In this document: positions 25,901 to 30,842 of the stretch, piece by piece
How the letters are laid out: each line of letters starts with the position of its first letter
Numbering within the stretch: position 1 is the first letter of the stretch
From: Chara braunii
Lineage: Eukaryota > Streptophyta > Charophyceae > Charales > Characeae
Assembly (NCBI GenBank): GCA_003427395.1
Contig: BFEA01000638.1
Span: 571,158-601,999, forward strand
Length of the DNA stretch: 30,842 bases
Direction of reading: 5' to 3'
Notes under the pieces: model-generated
Told to the model about the DNA's origin: nothing
Database searches by the model: none
What the model saw: the letters and a program-made list of their open reading frames with translations, nothing else
Translations under genes and position numbers: made by a program

Positions 25901-28900
25901 TGCCACTCACTCGCAGTAATCCTTGTAGCACAGAGTATACTTGGACTCAGTCCTCGCTCAAGAGTGAGGAAAACGGGATAGCATTCATGAATTTTCTCAA
26001 TGGGGATTGCATAATAGATATGGGCCTGAAGCATTGGGAAATGTTCCTACAATTATTCCAAGCTTAGGAATCAGAATGTAGTCGTCCCAATTACCACAAA
26101 GGACGTTCTTTTGAATATTGTAATTTCGATTATTGCACAACTATGATGCCAAAAACTTCATTCACTTAGATACCATAATATGTATCGTCGTAAACTTATT
26201 TTGTTTATAACCATGACATGTACTCACTCCTCGTTCGAACACTGATAGGGTAAGGGCAAGCCCCAAACACTTTTAAACTAGAATGCACATCAGGGTAGTC
26301 GATAATGAATCACCATCAAGAAGGTTCTTAGGTAGTAAGTAAGCGATCCTCTTTAAGAAAGATTGTTTTCGACTTATCGACATTGGTTAAAAAAACGATG
26401 AAAGTTAAGAGTCGCACTCAAGTTTATTAAGCTTCCAAAGCTAGCTTACTTGGCTTTCTGGCTTTCATCGACGATTAAGCATGCTTTATCTATTTAGCAC
26501 TCAAAACCCACCAACTTGGACCTTCATTGGTAGGGACAGGTCCCCCGAAGTTCTCAAATAGATAATTGACAAACAGGAGAAGACGAGAGAACAAGTGAAT
26601 TGAAGTTGAGAACAAAATAGTTATCTAGACATCTCGACAATGATAACCTCAACCGTTGTCAGGGTCTCAAGGCCAGAAACTAAGTTTCTCGTCAAATAAG
26701 CTTTATTTACAAATAACTTGTTTTTTCACGTTTCCTCGTAATCAAATCAATAATAGAATTGGAGAGTCAAATAGGTATTTGAAAGTAATAATCCATCAAA
26801 ATCCCGTGCCCGGATGCCTTCATTACTAGCTTTACATTTGAGTACAAACAGTTATCCAAAAAGTGTCTCAATAATCGTCTGTCAACCCAAAAGTCAAAGT
26901 TGAAGTTTGAGGCCCTTTTATTCGAAAGTCCCGTTCATCCAGTCCTCTGTTAGTTAAATTGTTTGACTCAGGCTTGTGATATACATCTAACATTGCAACC
27001 GTTTTCCCACAATCGTCCGATCAGAAATATGATTTGATCACACACCCACTCATGCGCTTGGACTCAGTAATAGTATCAACTACTTCACGACGTTTGGAGA
27101 ATAACTGAAGTAAAACAATTCAAAACAAAAGAGCGAACAGACCGGAGTTTGGGTGACAACCTGCAAGGAGGATCATCTATAGGAGTTGACGACATCAGCA
27201 TCGTGTCCACGTGTAGGGTCCCCGCGCAAATCTGACTTTGAATAACACTTCACTCTCGTTAGCGTTGTGCATAGTGTATTTGTTCACTCCATCTGTTGAC
27301 TAGTATTGCTCTTCTCACGCGTGCAAGGAACCACCTCTACCTCAATCGACGATGCTCATGGACATACGCAGGTAATGGGACATCTTCTTCATAGTGCGTT
27401 CGAAGACGTCAACCATGGACGCACATATACTTTTTCCATGTGTCGCCACAAAGTCCGACTTTCAACAACACATGCCTTTTTCTCGTAGATTGCCCTGCTG
27501 GTTGTGACACTGGTGCTGACCGTAACTGCCTCGTGGTCTCAATCTTCATCTTCCCGAGTTAACCTCTGGTCTCAATCGCACAACTAGTACCTTGTCCTAC
27601 ACATTCGCTCCCACTTCACCACAATTGAGATGCAGCATGGGAAGGCAGTTGACACGCGAGTGTACGTCGTAGATTCACGGGAAGTCTTAACTTTGGTAGT
27701 CATCTTTTTCTTGCTAATACTTAGCGTTGTGCATTCATTCTCGACTTCATTTTCCCACAGACAGAGATTGATACTGAATTGCGCTTGACTGCTAGTGACA
27801 TCAATAGTCAGGTTCACACGTAGAGCATCCACGAAAGTCAGTATAGTCAGTACCCGTCCCTCTTCAAATGCTGGCTTCCTCTGCTCCTACCCGATGCAAT
27901 TGCACGCTCATTCTCACCTCGCTCTCGTCCATCACTGCCTTGCAGTTTCTCTCAATCTCAGTTCTGTCACCACGAGCTGGCCTTAGGTCCATCTTCCACC
28001 GAAGCTGCTGGTGGGTGGTCCTGCAACCACTGGTCTCCAGGACTGGGTGGCCGCGTCACTGACCTCGGACTCTGCTTCGAAGTCCCTGCCCATCTCTTGT
28101 TGCTCCCTCTCGGTAGTTCGGAAGTCTCTTCTTTGTGATACGTGACGGTAACCTGCAGCTCCGTAGGTACACCGTCGCTTCTACACCTCCTATGAGCCCT
28201 GTTACGGGCCTCAGTGATGGCTCCTTGGAAAGCTTCATCCTTCCTCATTTCCTGTTTTCTTCCCCCGTAGATGTTAATCTTTAGCTTGACTATACGATTA
28301 TACTGACTATAGTTTAGATTAACGTTTGTTGTCCACTATAGCCCCCTCCTCATGCTAAGGTTCCCAACTCCATAAATACTTCATATGCCTAAGCCTATAG
28401 CCATGGAGACCCTTGCGGTGCGCCATAGCCGTACTTATAGCGTAAGAAACGATCAGTACCATAAGCAGTTGCCTGCCCCTCTGCACAACCCACGTATGAC
28501 GTCGAGTTCCCAAACAATGCCGACCACAACCTACCGTTATTCCAGCGTAGTGGCAGCACAACCTTGTGGGTTTGTTCACTAACAAAATAGTGAGATACTT
28601 AGAGGTTACTTTTTATAGGATTTGAAATGACGTCGCAATGCCGATGCTCTAAAAAAAAAAACTCTCAATTGAAATGTAATATTTTATAATAAAATGATAT
28701 ATTGGTTTAAATGAAAATAATCAGATCGGATTCCGTAGAACCCAACGGTCACTACGGGAGCACGACTCTATGGCCTCCATCAGCTGCCTTTACAGCTAAG
28801 CCTCAAAAGACCACAAGTGTGATGTGCAGTGGTCTCATAACGACATACCAACATGCGCCCTCTTTTTTTTTTATAAGGGTGCCATCAAACTGCCTCTAAT

Positions 28901-29289
28901 GGGAACCTGTGGCCAATGGCATGGAGGGGGCTCATGACCTTATGAAGAGGTGATTGGTTTCCTACCAAAGCAGTTGCGGGTGCTCCCATTATGGATTTTT
29001 AAATCACGAAACTCAACGGCTCGCGCCCACGGCAAAGGAAAGAAAACGAGACGACTCGGGGCAGTCCCGTTCACCTATTAGTAATTTAAAAATTAAAGAT
29101 GAATCGTTTGTTCCCTCACGACATCATAAAAGAGGAACCACAATCTGAAAAGACAATTTAAAATTAAAGAAGATTAAAACTTTCGTAAAAAGAAAAAGCA
29201 CGAAACGCCGCAACATCCCGTCACCTTTAAATTAATCGAAACTAAAATAGCGGTTCAGATCAGGGTACAAGCTAAACGTGCGGCCTTTT

Positions 29290-29320
29290 CCCGTTTTTTT
29301 TTTTTTTTTTTTTCCTTTCT
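29290..29320. repeat. Poly(T) run
   Basis: About 22 T inside the AT-rich domain. Downstream, 29440-29461 holds a stem GAGCACA...TGTGCTC and 29567-29583 GCACAA...TTGTGC. The 28700-30300 interval has no supportable gene. Confidence 0.7.
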
Positions 29321-30319
29321 AATTGTCACCGCCACACTTGTACCTATCCCAAAAATCGACACTTAGGGACTTGGCGCGCAGTGGAAAAAACTGCACCGGT
29401 CCTACTAGCTTCACGTCCCTGGGCTAGCTAGACAGTTACCATGAGCACATGCCGGTTGTGCTCTCTTATACAACAGAGCGCCAAGCCTACCTGGACCAAA
29501 GGAAAGCCTAATGGCGCACCCCCTCCTTTTGTAAGTGGGAGCGTCTGTTGGACTATCAAGAAGCAGGGCACAAACTGGTTGTGCTTGGTGCACTCCGACA
29601 TAATACCAAACCCCTACCCAGAGTCCCTGCTGAGCTAAAACAAGTGTAGCAGCAATATAAATTAATAACGCTTGAGGATTCTCTCATTAATTTTCTCAGT
29701 AACCTGATAGTTGAGCTCTCTCTGAGAATTTCAGCTAGTGATTGGTTCCTCCAAACACCTCACCTTTTTTTGTTTGTGGCGCGTTAGTTCTTCCCTCGAA
29801 GTACAAAGAGTCTATGAGACTTGCACAACAACTTTTTACTCTTTCTTTTAGCAGCGTAGGCGCTCTTCACTCATAGTATAACAACTCTATGCTCGCAAAC
29901 TATAAACATTATAACAGTTTTCTGTGTATAGTCAACCATAGTTTTATAATTTTTCTTTCAAACAACATAAAACCCTTTTCCCACTCACTACTTAGTGGTC
30001 TCTTGCATGATGCCTGAAGGACGCCGATGACAGGGAAGATGAAGAGGAGGTAGGGGAGGGAAGGCTCATGAGGAGCCTGCACCACGCGCCAGAAGGCACT
30101 ACAGTTTTGAGGAGGAGGAGGATGAGAAGTATGGGTATGAGACCTGTTCAAGAACCTACCCATGTCACTTCTTCACCGGGTGGTATGAGAGAACTTCATC
30201 CTCAACTCGAATGGAGTATTACTAGAAGAAGTACGAAGCGCGGTACGACGCTCGCATTACTTCGTCCTCTCCGTTTTCCTCTCGGGAGTCAGTCATGCCA
30301 GCGACTACCGTCTTCCCCT

Positions 30320-30400
30320 GAACATAACGCATATGAATTGTAAACGAATACAATGCATACAGTGCATTAAATTCGTTTACAACACATATGCGTTATGTTC
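30320..30400. repeat. Long hairpin, 38-bp arms, 34 of 38 paired
   Basis: GAACATAACGCATATG...(30320-30357) and its reverse complement (30363-30400) are separated by five bases. Mismatches fall in two dinucleotides only. Conserved blocks include TTGTAAACGAAT. It could extrude as a cruciform, be a foldback remnant, or encode a small-RNA precursor. Confidence 0.9.
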
Positions 30401-30437
30401 GAGTGGACGAGACCAACTTTGCCTGCACAAGGGGGTC

Positions 30438-30470
30438 AGGTCCAGGCTGAGTAGGCTCAGTTCTGGACCT
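30438..30470. repeat. Second hairpin
   Basis: AGGTCCAG (30438-30445) pairs with CTGGACCT (30463-30470), and inside it CTGAG (30447-30451) pairs with CTCAG (30456-30460). It lies 38 bp after the long hairpin. Confidence 0.8.
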
Positions 30471-30645
30471 CGTTTGGGGGCCTCAGAGCCTTGGCAAGTA
30501 GCAACGTGCCTTTCCATGTTCTGGGTTGAATTTCATTTCTTTCCCCTACTTGGGCACTTGCTCCACTCCTCAGCAAATGTGCAAAATGTGAATGAATCTT
30601 CCCCTAGAATGTGGGCAAATACAACCCCTTACTTTTTTGTCTCAG

Positions 30646-30672
30646 TGACCACAGTAGTGCAGCAAGACCTTG
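30646..30672 (+). CDS. Candidate 27-nt micro-exon
   Basis: A strong acceptor (CTTTTTTGTCTCAG) and a G|GTGAGT donor enclose 27 nt open in the frame TTVVQQDL. Nothing adjacent in the window confirms it; the gene would continue past the window edge. Confidence 0.25.
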
Positions 30673-30764
30673 GTGAGTGGCTTTCTTATTTTTCCACTTT
30701 CTTGGCCGCGCCACATACTTATCTGTCAGAAGCGCCACTTTATTGGTTGTCAGAAGCACCTTCG

Positions 30765-30769
<5 letters not shown>

Positions 30770-30842
<73 letters not shown>
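30770..30842. repeat. (GA)n microsatellite at window edge
   Basis: Uninterrupted GA to the last base; true length not visible. Confidence 0.95.

Larger units (their letters stand above)
22560..30300. other. AT-richer domain without convincing genes
   Basis: Base composition drops in G+C from about 22560, most strongly to 26500, and no TG, TC or tetranucleotide microsatellite longer than about 20 bp occurs until 30770. All open frames are under about 110 codons and none is recognised. The longest reasonable candidates are a minus frame at 27967-28290 (MRKDEAFQGAITEARNRAHR...) and one at 27584-27832. It may be an old retroelement cluster. Confidence 0.4.

Noticed and set aside
27967-28248. Minus-strand 93-codon frame as a gag-like gene
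   Set aside because: Composition is protein-like, but no zinc knuckle, protease or RT motif was found nearby.

Overview
The window reads as nuclear DNA of a green-lineage eukaryote. It has intron-bearing gene fragments with GT..AG signals, a TTTAGGG-type telomeric tract, a 5'-truncated LINE, tRNA-derived SINE heads, a mitochondrial nad7 insertion, many long TG/TC/GATA microsatellites and short assembly gaps (N). A streptophyte alga or early land plant would fit, but that is inference. No bacterial operon, CRISPR array or complete functional RNA gene was found.

Layout. 1-1,440: G-rich degenerate repeats and inverted repeats. 1,440-6,962: a probable multi-exon plus-strand gene. Exons at 2071-2133, 4106-4170 and 5284-5358 have good splice sites, are mutually phase-compatible and spell a leucine-rich-repeat-like segment. 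The last exon (about 6272-6962) encodes a very acidic tail. Its introns hold microsatellites, a SINE with another element nested inside it, a foldback and two local duplications. 7,100-8,590: two minisatellites (about 127 bp and 79 bp units). 9,025-9,236: a small exon pair split by a CT-tract intron. 9,404-12,400: decayed LINE on the minus strand, followed by a telomere-like tract and further tandem repeats to 13,380. 14,286-15,200: SINE, TG tract and a dispersed repeat.

15,356-16,753 is the most interesting part. A nad7 fragment (minus strand) abuts a plus-strand coding segment that aligns with the Josephin deubiquitinase domain, keeping the His and Asn of the catalytic triad at the family spacing. 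This is followed by a VPAS/VPVS-rich linker and a RING-type zinc finger. The catalytic-Cys end is absent at the nad7 junction, and the downstream frame carries a probable frameshift and one stop, so this copy looks broken. The design (deubiquitinase plus ubiquitin-ligase-type finger in one chain) is unusual. A 103-bp tandem duplication inside it forms what looks like a new intron.

16,779-20,300: duplications with scattered Ns, a tRNA-Thr-like element, TTGA and GATA tetranucleotides, and a pyrimidine-to-purine strand switch. 20,334-20,870: three phase-compatible exons of a small gene. 21,600-22,500: SINE-like heads. About 22,560-30,300 is AT-richer, lacks long dinucleotide microsatellites, has no convincing gene, and contains a degenerate array of about 40 bp units. 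30,320-30,842: a strong 38-bp-arm hairpin, a second hairpin, a possible micro-exon and a GA tract running off the edge.

All calls are from reading the sequence by eye; no database search was possible.
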